Shown: positions 1 to 12,764, counted from the stretch's first letter. The stretch: DNA of 64,000 bases from Mytilus trossulus (GCF_036588685.1 NC_086383.1:37022171-37086170); one strand, 5' to 3'. Program-made: numbers and translations. The notes: generated from the letters alone by a model not told the origin.

Positions 1-824
1 TTTGTTCGATTTTACTAATGATGTAAATATTGTTTAGGCGTGCAACATCTTTCATCTTAAGTTAAACCATTTGCATTTCTTAAAATATATTTCACATCAG
101 CTTATTATTGCCTCTATGTGTAGTCTTTCAAACCAGAAAAAAGCAATTATAAATTATATATTCAATATCAACAAAATGTGGACACAATTGTATCCGGTTT
201 TACGTTTTAAGGGTCGTTGCTTAAAACCTGATAACCTCTCTACATAATATGATTGTCTAATTGGTACTCAGATCCACTCTCATCATTATTTTGTTTAATC
301 GTGGCTTTTGACTTCCTACATGCGGTATGTAAAATGTACATTAAAAATATTCAGGAATCGACGGGACTAATGTCGTCCTTGACCTTTGTTAGTTGGTTGT
401 TTTTATTCGTCCTATTGGTACAGTGTCTGCATGAAATTTGATACTTTGGTATTTTATTGGGAATTGCATACCATATATTTCAAAAGCTGAACTAAGCGAC
501 ACAGAGATAAATATTAATACTGTATATGGTTATCTTGTAAATCGCCTTTCTTTAATTGTTCATGCTTGATAGTGTGTCTCTAATATAAAAAAAAAGTAAA
601 CGTAGCATATAAATTAATTTCTTATACTCCTTAAGATCTGCTTAAAATAAAAAGTGTTAGTCCTCTCGAATATATACATAGATATACACAGCGTATACAC
701 CAAGGAATTCTGAAGCAGAGGTATTTCCTTTATTCATTGATATTATACGTTGACCTTCCATTCAGCGAGATATGATTTATAGAAGTTGTGTAATGCTGTT
801 TCCATGTTAAGCCATCGATTCAAA
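1..824. other. AT-rich stretch with no recognised gene
   Basis: Only short chance ORFs, the longest about 62 codons, with no domain, splice-flanked exon or repeat that I recognise. The 1.56-kb tandem array begins at the right end of this stretch. Confidence 0.5.
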
Positions 825-1439
825 TATGTTTGCCTGTTATAGATATGAAAATAATACCAAGAAACTTTGATCCTTCTATGATTTCATTAATATATGAATG
901 TGTTCTGAAATGTTTGTAAATTTGTTAGTTTATTCGTAAAATAAAACTCAGTAAAGTACTTCAATGCTACTGACATGTTATGCAAATATGATTTGTAACA
1001 GACTTTCTTCGATCATTAAGTTGATTATTCATGTTGTACTTTTTGATGTTGTACATGTAAAATCTTAAATAATCATTATGATATACAATAACAAGCCTTC
1101 AAATTAGTATACGTAGTGGTTCAAACAAATTTTAGTACTCCTATTTAAAACAATGTGTTTGTCGATGGTACAAGGTATAGACAACAGAATTCTGAACCAT
1201 ACTTTATTCGGTAATAAAATATGTTGAGATTGCATTCAAAGAACATGGGGTTAAGTGAAGATCATTTTTCTAACATTTACTATGTTAATACAAAATATTT
1301 GCCAGATATTGATTTAGAGTATGGTTTACAGAAACTGATATTTCCTTTATCCTTCGAACCAATATGTTTCCCCTTATATTGGGGAAAATACTGTTATATG
1401 CAGAATTTATAATCATTATGGGTTGCGTCATTATGTACC

Positions 1440-1830
1440 AATAAAGGCAACAGTAGTATACCGCTGTTCAAAACTCATAAATCCATGGACAAAAAAACAA
1501 AACCGGGGTAACCAACTAAAACCGAGGGAAACGCATTAAATATAAGAGGAGAACAACGACACAACACCAAAACGCAACACACACAGAAAAAACACCACGA
1601 GAATAACAAATATAACACGAAAACCAAATACATGAATTACCAAAGTCAGGAATATGGCCATTATTATATCATAGTTAGTTTCTTTGTGTGTTACATTTAA
1701 ATGATGTGTCGTTATTCCCCTCTTATACATGTTATAGTTGACGCGTTTCCCTCAGTTTGAGTTTGTAACCCCGATTTTTTTTTCTCAATCGATTTATGAA
1801 TTTTGAATAGCGGTATACTACTTTTGCCTT
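1440..1830. mobile_element. fold-back MITE in satellite unit 1
   Basis: The left arm starts AATAAAGGCAACAGTAGTAT and the right arm ends with a diverged inverted copy (ATACTACTTTTGCCTT). Arms of roughly 170-190 bp meet near 1645. Both arms match the outer ends of the long-TIR element at 7938-9614, so this is a shorter relative with no interior. Confidence 0.75.
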
Positions 1831-3004
1831 AATTTGACATGTTTAAAGATTAAAACACATTTAATGTGTTTTTTTCTGTGTATATGGAAAAAAGAATTGC
1901 AACACCAATTTGTAAAATTAAAATTTAAAAAAAACACTCTTTATTTTTTTTAATATAATTTGGTAACATAGAACTAGTTAAACCTTATTTAAGTATCACC
2001 TGAGTCTAATCAATAAATATCGACTCGGTAAGTTTTATTCTACACACGCAGCTACTGTACCCGTAAACAGCAAAACAGATGTTTTAATCCTCATTGTTTT
2101 CAACACTTTAAATAACCAAGTTTTTTAAAGTTATGAGATTGGCATCTTGTAATGGGTCCTTGAAACCTCTTAACTGCAGCAAGATGGCAGATTATCAGCA
2201 TGAGGGAAGCAGTTCCCTCCAGCAGGGATATCGCTGTAACAAATGCACGTATTGTTGATCATCAACATTCCACTATAAGTCGATTTGAGGTAAAAATCAG
2301 GCAATAAACGATGTTTAAGACCTTATAATGATAATAATATATCTGTTACACCACATCTTCTTATTTTTTATTGATCAATATAACAAATGTATTTGCCTGA
2401 TACAGATATGGAGCATTGTTTACAGAAACTTTGATCCTTCTATGATTTCATTAATATATGAATGTGTTCTGAAATGTTTGTAAATTTGTTAGTTTATTCG
2501 TAAAATAAAACGCAGTAAAATACTTCAATGCTACTGACATGTTATGCAAATATGATTTGTAACAGACTTTCTTCGATCATTAAGTTGATTATTCATGTTG
2601 TACTTTTTGATGTTGTACATGTAAAATCTTAAATAATCATTATGATATACAATAACAAGCCTTCAAATTAGTATACGTAGTGGTTCAAACAAATTTTAGT
2701 ACTCCTATTTAAAAACAATGGGTTTGTCGATGGTACAAGATAAAGACAACAGAATTCTGAACCATACTTTATTAGGTAATAAAATATGTTGAGATTGCAT
2801 TTAAAGAACATGGGGTGAAGTGAAGATCATTTTTCTAACATTTACTATGTTAATACAAAATATTTGCCAGATATTGATTTAGACTATGGTTTACAGAAAC
2901 TGATATTTCCTTTATCATTCGAACCAATATGTTTCCCCTTATATTGGGGAAAATACTGTTATATGCAGAATTTATAATCATTATGGGTTGCGTAATTATG
3001 TACC

Positions 3005-3402
3005 AATAAAGGCAACAGTAGTATACCGCTGTTCAAAACTCATAAATCCATGGACAAAAAAAACAAAACCGGGGTAACCAACTAAAACCGAGGGAAACGC
3101 ATTTAATATATAAGAGGAGAACAACGACACAACACCAAAACGCAACACACACAGAAAAAACACCACGAGAATAACAAATATAACACGAAAACCAAATACA
3201 TGAATTACCAAAGTCAGGAATATGGCAATAACTATATCATAGTTAGTTTCTTTGTGTGTTACATTTAAATGATGTGTCGTTATTCCCATCTTATACATGT
3301 TATAGTTGACGCGTTTCCCTCAGTTTGAGTTTGTAACCCCGATTTTTTTTTCTCAATCGATTTATGAATTTTGAACAGCGGTATACTACTTTTGCCTTTA
3401 TT
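3005..3402. mobile_element. fold-back MITE in satellite unit 2
   Basis: Same arms and arrangement as the copy in unit 1, at the same offset in its unit. It was therefore amplified as part of the tandem unit and did not insert three separate times. Confidence 0.75.
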
Positions 3403-4572
3403 TGACATGTTTAAAGATTAAAACACATTTAATGTGTTTTTTTCTGTGTATATGGAAAAAAGAATTGCAACACCAATTTGTGAAATTAAAATTAAAAAAA
3501 AACACTCTTTATTTTTTTTAATATAATTTGGTAACATAGAACTAGTTAAACCTTATTTAAGTATCATCTGAGTCTAATCAATAAATATCGACTCGGTAAG
3601 TTTGTATCTACACAGGCAGCTACTGTACCCGTAAACAGCAAAACAGATGTTTTAATCCTCATTGTTTTCAACACTTTAAATAACCAAGTTTTTTAAAGTT
3701 ATGAGATTGGCATCTTGTAATGGGTCCTTGAAACCTCTTAACTGCAGCAAGATGGCAGATTATCAGCATGAGGGAAGCAGTTCCCTCCAGCAGGGATATC
3801 GCTGTAACAACTGCACGTATTGTTGATCATCAACATTCCACTATAAGTCGATTTGAGGTAAAAATCAGGCAATAAACGATGTTTAAGACCTTATAATGAT
3901 AATAATATATCTGTTACACCACATCTTCTTATTTAATATTGATCAATATAACACATGTATTTGCCTGATACAGATATGGAGTATTGTTTACAGAAACTTT
4001 GATCCTTCTATGATTTCATTAATATATGAATGTGTTCTGAAATGTTTGTAAATTTGTTAGTTTATTCGTAAAATAAAACTCAGTAAAGTACTTCAATGCT
4101 ACTGACATGTTATTCAAATATGATTTGTAACAGACTTTCTTCGATCATTAAGTTGATTATTCATGTTGTACTTTTTGATGTTGTACATGTAAAATCTTAA
4201 ATAATCATTATGATATACAATAACAAGCCTTCAAATTAGTATACGTAGTGGTTCAAACAAATTTTAGTACTCCTATTTAAAAACAATGTGTTTGTCGATG
4301 GTACAAGGTATAGACAACAGAATTCTGAACCATACTTTATTAGGTAATAAAATATGTTGAGATTGCATTTAAAGAACATGGGGTTAAGTGAAGATCATTT
4401 TTCTTACATTTACTATGTTAATACAAAATATTTGCCAGATATTGATTTAGAGTATGGTTTACAGAAACTGATATTTTCTTTATCCTTCGAACCAATATGT
4501 TTTCCCTTATATTTGGGAAAATACTGTTATATGCAGAATTTATAATCATTATGGGTTGCGTAATTATGTACC

Positions 4573-4967
4573 AATAAAGGCAACAGTAGTATACCGCTGT
4601 TCAAAACTCATAAATCCATGGACAAAAAACAAAACCGGGGTAACAAACCAAAACCGAGGGAAACGCATTAAATATAAGAGGAGAACAACGACAAAACACC
4701 GAAACGCAACAGACACAGAAAAAAACACCACGAGAATAACAAATATAACACGAAAACCAAATACATGAATTACCAAAGTCAGGAATATGGCAATAATTAT
4801 ATCATAGTTAGTTTCTTTGTGTGTTAAATTTAAATGATGTGTCGTTATTCTCCTCTTATACATGTTATAGTTGACGCGTTTCCCTCAGTTTGAGTTTGCA
4901 ACCCCGATTTTTTTTTCTCAATCGATTTATGAATTTTGAACAGCGGTATACTACTTTTGCCTTTATT
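4573..4967. mobile_element. fold-back MITE in satellite unit 3
   Basis: Third copy at the same offset. Its left arm (ACAAACCAAAACCGAGGG region) is slightly closer to the 7.9-kb element than the arms of units 1 and 2, which read CAACTAAAACC there. Confidence 0.75.
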
Positions 4968-5459
4968 TGACATGTTTAAAGATTAAAACACTTTTAATGT
5001 GTTTTTTTTCTGTGTATATGGAAAAAAGAATTGCAACACCAATTTGTAAAATTAAAATAAAAAAAAAACACTCTTTATTTTTTTTATATAATTTGGTAAC
5101 ATAGAACTTGTTAAACCTTATTTAAGTATCACCTGAGTCTAATCAATAAATATCGACTCGGTAAGTTTGTATCTGCACAGGCAGCTACTGTACCCGTAAA
5201 CAGCAAAACAGATGTTTTTTATCTTCATTGTTTTCAACACTTTAAATAACCAAGTTTTTTTAAGTTATGAGATTGACATCTTGTAATGGGTCCTTGAAAA
5301 CTCTTAACTGCAGCAAGATGGCAGATTATCAGCATGAGGGAAGCAGGGATATCACTGTTACAACTGCACGTATTGTTGATCATCACCATTCCACTATAAG
5401 TCGATTTGAGGTAAAAATCAGGCAATCAACGATGTTGAAGACCTTATAATGATAATAAT

Positions 5460-5655
5460 AACGGGTAGGAAATTATAGTGGTTTACACAATTTTTTTACT
5501 ATTCTTTTAGTATGTTTGGAAGTATGTTATAGCTGCATCAATATGCGGTTTGGGTTTTGCTTATTATTGACGGTTGTACGGTGACTTCTAGTTGTAAACC
5601 TCTTAATATTTAGGTATATAGTTAAAAGTTGTCTCATACTTGTTATATATATATT
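5460..5655 (+). repeat. dispersed mussel repeat inserted in satellite unit 3
   Basis: Units 1 and 2 read straight from the GATAATAATA region to the TTACACCACATCTTC region. Unit 3 has about 190 extra bases there. The extra part contains degenerate forms of ATGCGGTATGGGCTTTGCTC, a CCGTACGGTGACC-like block and AGTTGTCTCAT, the hallmarks of the dispersed repeat found in full at 23490-23835. Confidence 0.6.
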
Positions 5656-5740
5656 ACACCACACCTTCTTATTTAATATTAATCAATATAACAAATGTAT
5701 TTGCCTGATACAGATATGGAGTATTGTTTACAGAAACTGT

Positions 5741-7937
5741 GTTCTTTCGTTAATGTGGTAGTATATCATTGTGTCCTTATATTTTTATAGAGTGTTTTGT
5801 TATAATCGTGAATTAAAGCTCATTAGATATTTTCAATGATATTGCATAATATTCAAATATGATTTTTAACATGTTATGTCTTACGTCGTTTATTAAATTG
5901 ATTCTACCTATAATTGGTTATATGATATGATGTCCTTACACAGAACATGTGGTCTATTGAAGATGAGATAGTTCTTTTTCGAGTTTTACTATTGATATAC
6001 ACTTAAGTCTGCTATAAATATAGCGTATGGTTTACAGAAACTAGTATGATCTTTCCTTTATTTCTGAATATTAAATTTGTCCTGACGTTAATCGGTTTAT
6101 GGTTCATTTAACTTGCTATAATTTTACAAATAATCTACCCTCGCCAAATTGTTGTTTCTGTCCCATGTCAGGAGCCCCTAACATGAGTTGTTCTTGTACG
6201 ATTTTTAATGTTATTTTCTTTTATATATTTGGGATTTAGTATGACGTCCATTATCAAAATTTAAGGCACCAGACCCTACGTATGCTTATATCAAAATTGT
6301 GTTGTTGATATTATTATGTTTTATCACATGACAAGTACATGCAGTGTTACTTACCTGTATATTTTGAATTGTGCATAGATTTATGCTGTTATTTATTTCA
6401 AAATTCACCATCTAAAATGTGTTGTTTAGACAAGTAGCTTGAAGTATTTTTATACTTTTTGTATTTGTTCATTTTAGAACACAAACAGTGACATAACAGA
6501 AATAGAACATATTTTATTCAATGTTATTATTGATTAGAAAATTTCATCACTGTAATATTCTCATTTTGAATAATTTATGGCACATACAGTTTAACTTTTC
6601 ACAGTTTAAATCTTTGAAACTGTTATTAACAACAATAAATTGGCATCACATACTTCCCAATATCTGTATTATATCAAAAACTCTTGTTTAACATAACTTC
6701 CATGTTAATTTATTTGAAATTGTTGAAACTTTTGTCCTTCTTCATGTTGTTATATAAGGTTTAAGTGTCGTCTGCTGCCAGTGCCTCGTTCCAAAATTAA
6801 TTTGTATTTTTAAACGTGTGCTGATGTCAACCCGAATGCTGTTGCTGAACGATATGTTTATGAACGTTTGAAATAAACTGTGATTGTTGTATGAAGAAAT
6901 ATGATTCCTGATATGAGTCTTTTGATTGAATCGATGTTATATGAAGTTTTACATTGTAGATTACGAGCACCTGTTATCAGTGTTGATCTTTATGAATGAA
7001 TGTGTAAATTCCTGATCATGCGCAGTAGCTATAACATGTCAAGCTGCTCGTTGATGATTATTAGTTCGATTTTTAATTTAAAGCTTTCACAATTGTACTC
7101 ATCAGCATTTCGTATATCCATCAGTTGTATATAAAGTATTCACATTGTTTTAATAAGCTGTCAAGTTGTTTTAGCGGCGAATTCTGTATTTTTGTCAGCC
7201 GTTAACACACACATGTTATGTTCTCACAGACAAGCCGCTACTTCCGGTGGCGCAGTTGAAACTTAACTTATTGTTGCTAAGGAGAATTAAATTAAATAGC
7301 ACAGTAGAAGCTCTTGAATCAAAATAGGATGAGAAATATATTTCATTTGAATTTACGAAATATCTTTTTAAATAATTATTTTCTTTAAATCTTACTTCCG
7401 CGGGATTTTTATACGTACCAACATCCAACAATCCAACTTCCCACAAAAGTCAACAGTGACAAAAAAAAACCGATAAAAACATTTAGTCTTTCTTAAAATT
7501 TAGCGTGTTAAGGCAAATATTTGATTCAAGTTACCTTTTAAAACAAAATCCAAATCTACCTTAACAAAATGTATAGTTATTTAATATAGAAAGGTAAAAA
7601 CAATGTTTTTTTTTTGTTTTTAAAGTTAAACCTTATTTCAGCGGACTTTTATGAGCCGGGCTCTTACGATTTTGATCTTTTGTTCTCTTCAGTCATGTTA
7701 AGTTAAATTTAAGAAACTGTAGAAAATACTTTCAAACCTTTTTAGTTAATTTAACAGATTTTGCAGGCAATGCCTTAGTTATAATAGTTCGAATTTATTT
7801 TGAAGTTTAATCTGTTAAATAGTTATTCATTTGATGTTTGAAATTTTAACACACTTCTTTAAATAGGAATAAATAGGCGATATTTGGAATTAGGGATTAG
7901 GGTTTCCATAAGGTTTGGAAACCATATTCAAATTCGA
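5741..7937. other. no gene recognised
   Basis: AT-rich sequence with short ORFs only. A diverged satellite-like motif lies near 6010-6060. The 76-codon minus-strand ORF at 7216-7446 has no recognisable domain and no splice or polyadenylation context. Confidence 0.5.
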
Positions 7938-9614
7938 TAAATAAAGGCAACAGTAGTATACCGCTGTTCAAAACTCATAAATCCATGGACAAAAAACAAA
8001 ATCGGGGCAACAAACCAAAACCGAGGGAAACGCATTAAATATAAGAGGAGAACAACGACACAACACCGAAACGCAACAGCACACAGAAACGGACCAAGCA
8101 ACAGACAATACATCACGAGAATAACAAATATAACATCAAAACCAAATACATGAATATGGGATAGACAAGTACCGTGCCACGTCTTATCTCTCAAAAATAA
8201 GAGAAAACAGAAACGACTCAACGTTAAAATGCAACACACACACAGAAACGAACAATATTATAACAATGGCCATCTTCCTGACTTGGTACAGGACACTTTT
8301 AAAGGGGAATAAAAGTGGTGGGTTGAACCTGGTTTTAAGGCATGCCAAACCTCGCACTTTAATGGCACAGTTAAATATAACATTAAATGAAAACAAAATA
8401 TTACAGGACTACAATACAAATAAAAAGCACATATTAGACAAATATCGATAACAGTTAGCAAGGATCTAAAAATAGGTACTGTTTCAGGAAGGACCTGTCA
8501 GTTGCCTTGATTTTATGCAATACCGTATGAGAAAAGGCTTGACAGTATTTCTTCAAACAACAGTTGTGTATCTATATCAGGAAGTGCCTAATACTTATTT
8601 AAACATGTTTTGATCTGATAAGGAATCAGTTTCCTAAACTTATTTATCTAAATCAGAAAAGCTTTCTGATTAACTTCTGCTGAAATTTTTAAAATGTATA
8701 TTTATAAAAATGTTAGTTAAATAAGTAATGTATATAGCAAGACTCAAATATTTAGAAGTTCACAGTAGTATACATTTATATATAGTACTACAAACAGTAT
8801 TATATGGGACTATTTCACAACCTCCTAGTTTTCTATGAATTTCTACACATTTAATAATGCATTTGGTGTACCTTATTTAGAATTGACATATTTTCAAAAG
8901 ATAAGAGTTCCTACATTTTTTTTGGGAGCCCTGATATTGGTTTAGAGAGGTGTAGAGAGGTGCTAGAAATGTTATTATTATGTAATTACTGTAAACTTAT
9001 ATTGTATTGTGAAATACATATTTGATGAGGAGTTCATGATCAATAGTATATAAAACTTAATAAGAATGGAAACTTCAAAACTTGTTTGGTGTTCTTTTCA
9101 CCAGGAAACGCATGCATAATCTGTTTTACGGGATTTTTATAAAAGCAGAAGAACAACCTATAATTTTGTCATAGATGTTCTGTCTTGAGACTTGTCAAAA
9201 ACTGCCTTGAGTTTATACTTTGCCTCGCTGCAATATACTAGTATGAGTTTTTACAATATACTAGTATGAGTTAGGAAGATGGTCATTGTTATAATATTGT
9301 TCGTTTCTCTTTGTGTTGCATTTAAACGTTGAGTCGTTTGTGTTTTTTCTTATTTTTGAGATATTGAGATAAGACGTGGCACGGTACTTGTCTATCCCAA
9401 ATTCATGTATTTGGTTGTCATGTTACATTTTATTATTATCGTGGTGTTTTGTCTGATGATTGGTCTGTTTCTGTGTGTGTTGCGTTTCGGTTTGTGTCGT
9501 TGTTCTCTTATATTTAATGCGTTTCGATCGGTTTTGGTTTGTTACCCCGATTTTGTTTTTTGTCCATGGATTTATGAGTTTTGAACAGCGGTATACTACT
9601 GTTGCCTTTATTTA
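7938..9614. mobile_element. 1.68-kb element with ~345-bp terminal inverted repeats
   Basis: The left arm 7938-8282 and right arm 9264-9614 are inverted copies. Both contain in order AATAAAGGCAACAGTAGTAT, a CCATGGAC block, a GGGAAACGCATTAAATATAA-like block, GATAAGACGTGGCACGGTAC (or its complement) and an AACAATATTATAACAATGGC-like block. The roughly 1-kb interior has no transposase-like ORF, so the element is non-autonomous. The inner part of the left arm and the adjoining interior (about 8270-8400) resemble a dispersed family also seen at 33110-33200. I could not identify a convincing target-site duplication. Confidence 0.8.
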
Positions 9615-9617
9615 TTA

Positions 9618-9745
9618 GTGGCCAGCTGAAACACGCCTCTGGATTTTTTTTTGACATTGAAGATCCATGGTAACCTTCGGCTGTTAGTTGCTTTTTAGTC
9701 GGGTTGTTGTCTTTTTGGCATATTCCCCGTTTCTATTCTCAATTT
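9618..9745 (+). repeat. dispersed repeat (GGCCAGCTGAA family)
   Basis: Runs from GGCCAGCTGAAACACGCCTC to GGGTTGTTGTCTTTTTGGCA and ATTCCCCGTTTCTATTCTCA. A reverse-orientation copy lies at 52935-53090. I recall this wording from many mussel loci. Confidence 0.65.
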
Positions 9746-9887
9746 CATTTAACATCAATACAAATAAACTGTAATTGTTTTTTTATTTATCAATATGTCA
9801 TTTGGCCTTGATATTTTAATAACTTATTTTGTAATACTTCAAAATCAAAAAATTAAAGCAGAAAAATCTCCGAGGAATATTAAAAAC

Positions 9888-9965
9888 GGAAAGTCCCTAA
9901 TCAAATGGAAAAATCAAAAGCTCAAACACATCAACGGACTGGATAACAACTGACAAAAATACAAT
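9888..9965 (-). repeat. dispersed repeat fragment, reverse orientation
   Basis: GGAAAGTCCCTAATCAAATG followed by AATCAAAAGCTCAAACACAT is the reverse complement of the end of the family seen forward at 17205-17400, 49240-49400, 50740-50900 and 58970-59150. Confidence 0.55.
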
Positions 9966-10744
9966 AACCTAATGTATTAGTACAAAGTTACGTCATATAT
10001 GTAACGAAGAAACAAAAAAAATGCATAAAGATAAAACACTAAACGAAAAGAAAAGACGTTTTCGAAGTAACAACCAACGGCATATAGACAAAGCACATTG
10101 GAAAAATGAAAAACATGAAAACGAGAATATCATAAACAAATTAATGTATTTGTATATGATATTTTGTTGATAGGAATACGGTTAACATAACTTGCAATCA
10201 TATTCTAACATGTTTAAACATCAATACAAATAGTGTTGCCTGGTATACATGGTATAGATATAGAGAATAGTTTACAGAAACCGTAATCTTACTTTAAATA
10301 TTACACTCATCTGCAGTCAAGTTTAGCGTTTGATAACATTCTGGCAAATCACAAACAAAAAACCTGTAACGTCTTATTTCATTGGCCTAAAGATTAAAAA
10401 CAACAACAACCGTAATGTGCACGTGAATTGACACAGTTGACTGTGCTATGTTACTACGAACGTAAATACAATAATTTGTATAGTAACTGTTTATAAATCT
10501 TTGGTCAAGAGAATTAAATAAATGTTTTTGTGAATTTCAAATAGTGGGATCAAAATATTATACTGCAGCAACACAATTATCTTGTACCGCATTATGAATA
10601 AAAATATAAGGATAAAATAAAATACATGTGCCGCTTTAATAAGGATGAATAATGAACTTCCTTTTTAGTTCTGTCATACTTACTCGGTTATTATCCTGAC
10701 AATGTCTTAGTTACTTTTATTAAGGATCTCATAATACTGATTCA
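9966..10744. other. no gene recognised
   Basis: AT-rich. A fragment of the satellite motif (GTTTACAGAAACC) lies near 10271. The right end holds the probable 3' end signals of the exon at 10745-11060. Confidence 0.45.
10716..10721 (-). terminator. candidate polyadenylation signal
   Basis: AATAAA on the minus strand about 25 bases beyond the stop codon of the exon at 10745-11060, a usual position for a very short 3' UTR. Confidence 0.4.
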
Positions 10745-11060
10745 TTACAAAATTAATAATTTATGATGGGTCGCAAGTTCTTCTTTTATTGTTTTCATGC
10801 CATAAAACGAACAATCAGAAGGGTCACATAGAAGATAAGCGTTTGGTCCTTTAAAAGAAACGTGCTGGAAACGGAACAAATTTTCCCCAAAAGATCGAAA
10901 CAAAACAACAATAATCGTACCATTTGTGAATGAAGACGTAGTACACAATGTACTGTCTTGATCACCACGAAATTCAAAGAATTCTATGAAGGCATGTTGT
11001 TGTTGTACAAAGGATTGCAATGTTACATCGGCGAAGACTTTTTCTTTTGCATGTGTGGAA
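10745..11060 (-). CDS. probable 3'-terminal exon of an unidentified gene
   Basis: Reading on the minus strand, a strong pyrimidine tract ending in AG (11061-11080) leads into 104 open codons and a TAA stop. An AATAAA signal (10721-10716) follows about 25 bases later. The encoded stretch is balanced in composition, unlike the surrounding chance ORFs. It has a hydrophobic, beta-strand-like pattern (for example IIVVLFRSF and NAYLLCDPSDCSFYGM) with three cysteines and one N-glycosylation motif (NGT). I do not recognise the family. The open frame continues upstream through the pyrimidine tract to 11104, but that part (VFFFSS) reads like intron. Upstream exons would lie to the right, and I could not identify them. 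It could still be a chance ORF, but exon borders plus a poly(A) signal argue for a real exon or a recent relic. Confidence 0.45.
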
Positions 11061-11104
11061 CTAAAAAAAAATACTTGTGAGAAATATCGAAGTCTATAAA
11101 GCAC

Positions 11105-12440
11105 AATGTAAATGTAATGTTTCGATTTTAATTGGATGAGAATTTATCTTTTAATTTCATACCATAAGAATAGAGCTTTGCATAACAAGTGACGTGTGGT
11201 ATGCATGCGCATTTCAAATGAAATATAAAATCATACATGAATGATAAACTGATAATCGAAATGACTAAATACATGTTTGAAGGGACTTCTCTTTTTATCA
11301 TTATCTTTAGTGAATAAACACGCTTTTTCTATGTAACTATTTAAATGTTTACAATAAATAATATTTGTTTGTTTTTCAACCGAGAATAGCAAAACTTGAA
11401 TTACAAATGCATGAGGTATATCGCTGGAGTTTATAAAGTACATTTCCTTCCACTGTGTCATGGTTTACCTTCTCAATTTTTTTCTCTAAACAAAGCATGG
11501 TTTGTTACATATTCTGAATTTACTTCGAATTTCTGGATTGTTTTTTTCAAAATCAAGCAAACTGAGTCAGAAAAAAATTCACATTATCCTAAGTCGAATA
11601 CCTTTAACTTGCGAAAAAAAATATGAAACGTGAACATGACAATTTATAAAACAGACCAATTACTATAAAAATCGAGTAAAATCTTTAGGATGTTATTTGG
11701 TAATTTTTTAGTAAAGTACGGGTTAATTCCAAGTACAACGTTAATTCATCGAGTCCATTGAGTAAAAGAAAAGGCAGGAATGAGCAATTTGGCAAAAAAA
11801 AGAAAGTAGGATAAACTAATAAAAACATGCAGGACCGGCCTAGACTAAAAAAGAGCAGGACAAAGATTGCAATTTAAAAAAGGCAGGACAAATAATTCCT
11901 CCAAGTCCGCAAACCCCACCCCCAATGAAAATTAAATTGTAGCTCCCCTTAATCCAGAACCAATTGCAAGGAAACAGTTCAATTACATATTTCGATTTTA
12001 AAACTCTTACGATTTTAAAGCATACAATTTCACTATTGCACACATTTATAAATTAAATCAATAAACTTCACATGCACATGTTTAAAATCTAAAATTGCCA
12101 TGGTATAATCAAGAGCACAAACATGTACGTTAATACGACGATGGGAGTTTTTAACGACCCTGACCGTCTACGTGAATACTGATCAGTCTATTTATCTTTA
12201 TAGTACGCGTGGTTTTTTTTTCGCAGGTGTAAGGTCGAAGGTTTGAATTGATCAATAAAAACGATCGTTCCTTTACGAGTTAATCTAATAAATTTTGTTT
12301 GATTTATAAAGTCGCACGACCTTTCGCTAAAATTGGCCGCAGTTAAGTGCAAACAGTATGTTGGTCTTTATATCTTTCTCAAGAATTTTGTGATACTTTC
12401 AAATGAAAGTGCTTATATGATATTGGCAAGGTAAGCAACC
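11105..12440. other. no gene recognised
   Basis: AT-rich, short ORFs only. The 76-codon ORFs on both strands at 11231-11626 overlap each other and show no domain. Confidence 0.45.
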
Positions 12441-12674
12441 ATGATGTGTCACAAACTCTTCTTAAGAGTTGTCGCACATACATTACTTCCGTCAATTAAG
12501 AATCAGATTACAACGACAACCAAAACTGATCCGTTCTGTCAAATCCATCAAAAAGTATACCACTTAAAACACAGAAAACTTGCAGAAACGATTCATGCCC
12601 TAGAGCCCAAAAGAAATCAAATGCCAGATAAATTAGAAAGATTACTCCTAGAATTCGAAAAGGAAAATATGTGA
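12441..12674 (+). CDS. possible small protein of 77 residues, family unknown
   Basis: An ATG-ATG start opens a 77-codon frame ending in TGA. An AATAAA signal follows at 12760. The first ~28 residues are hydrophobic with scattered basic residues and no acidic ones, as in mitochondrial presequences. The last ~35 residues are highly charged and helix-like (KHRKLAETIHAL, then DKLERLLLEFEKENM). This composition is unlike the AT-driven chance ORFs nearby and reads like a small soluble or mitochondrial protein. I do not recognise the family. It may be a single-exon gene, a last exon whose 5' part lies further left, or a processed copy. No TATA box or acceptor was convincing enough to decide. Confidence 0.4.
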   Translation: MMCHKLFLRVVAHTLLPSIKNQITTTTKTDPFCQIHQKVYHLKHRKLAETIHALEPKRNQMPDKLERLLLEFEKENM

Positions 12675-12758
12675 TCATGTACGAAGTGAAATACCTTTTC
12701 TCTATAAAATATAATAGTCACCACTGTTGATAGTAAACTTTAAATTGATAGTAAGTAG

Positions 12759-12764
12759 CAAATA
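12759..12764 (+). terminator. candidate polyadenylation signal
   Basis: AATAAA about 85 bases downstream of the stop of the 77-codon ORF. Confidence 0.35.

Larger units (their letters stand above)
825..5740. repeat. 1.56-kb tandem satellite, three units
   Basis: Three head-to-tail units start near 829, 2391 and 3960 and repeat over their whole length with few differences (period about 1560-1570 bp). A final partial unit starts near 5700. Each unit carries a GTTTACAGAAACT motif twice (for example near 1325 and 2415), and more diverged copies of that motif occur near 6030 and 10270, which suggests an older, shorter repeat underneath. Each unit also carries a fold-back element. The short ORFs that recur once per unit are parts of this repeat, not genes. 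Unit 3 is interrupted at about 5460-5655. Confidence 0.9.

Noticed and set aside
1536..4863. Recurrent 60-100-codon ORFs, one per 1.56-kb unit
   Set aside because: They lie in the arms of the fold-back element and carry frameshifting differences between units.
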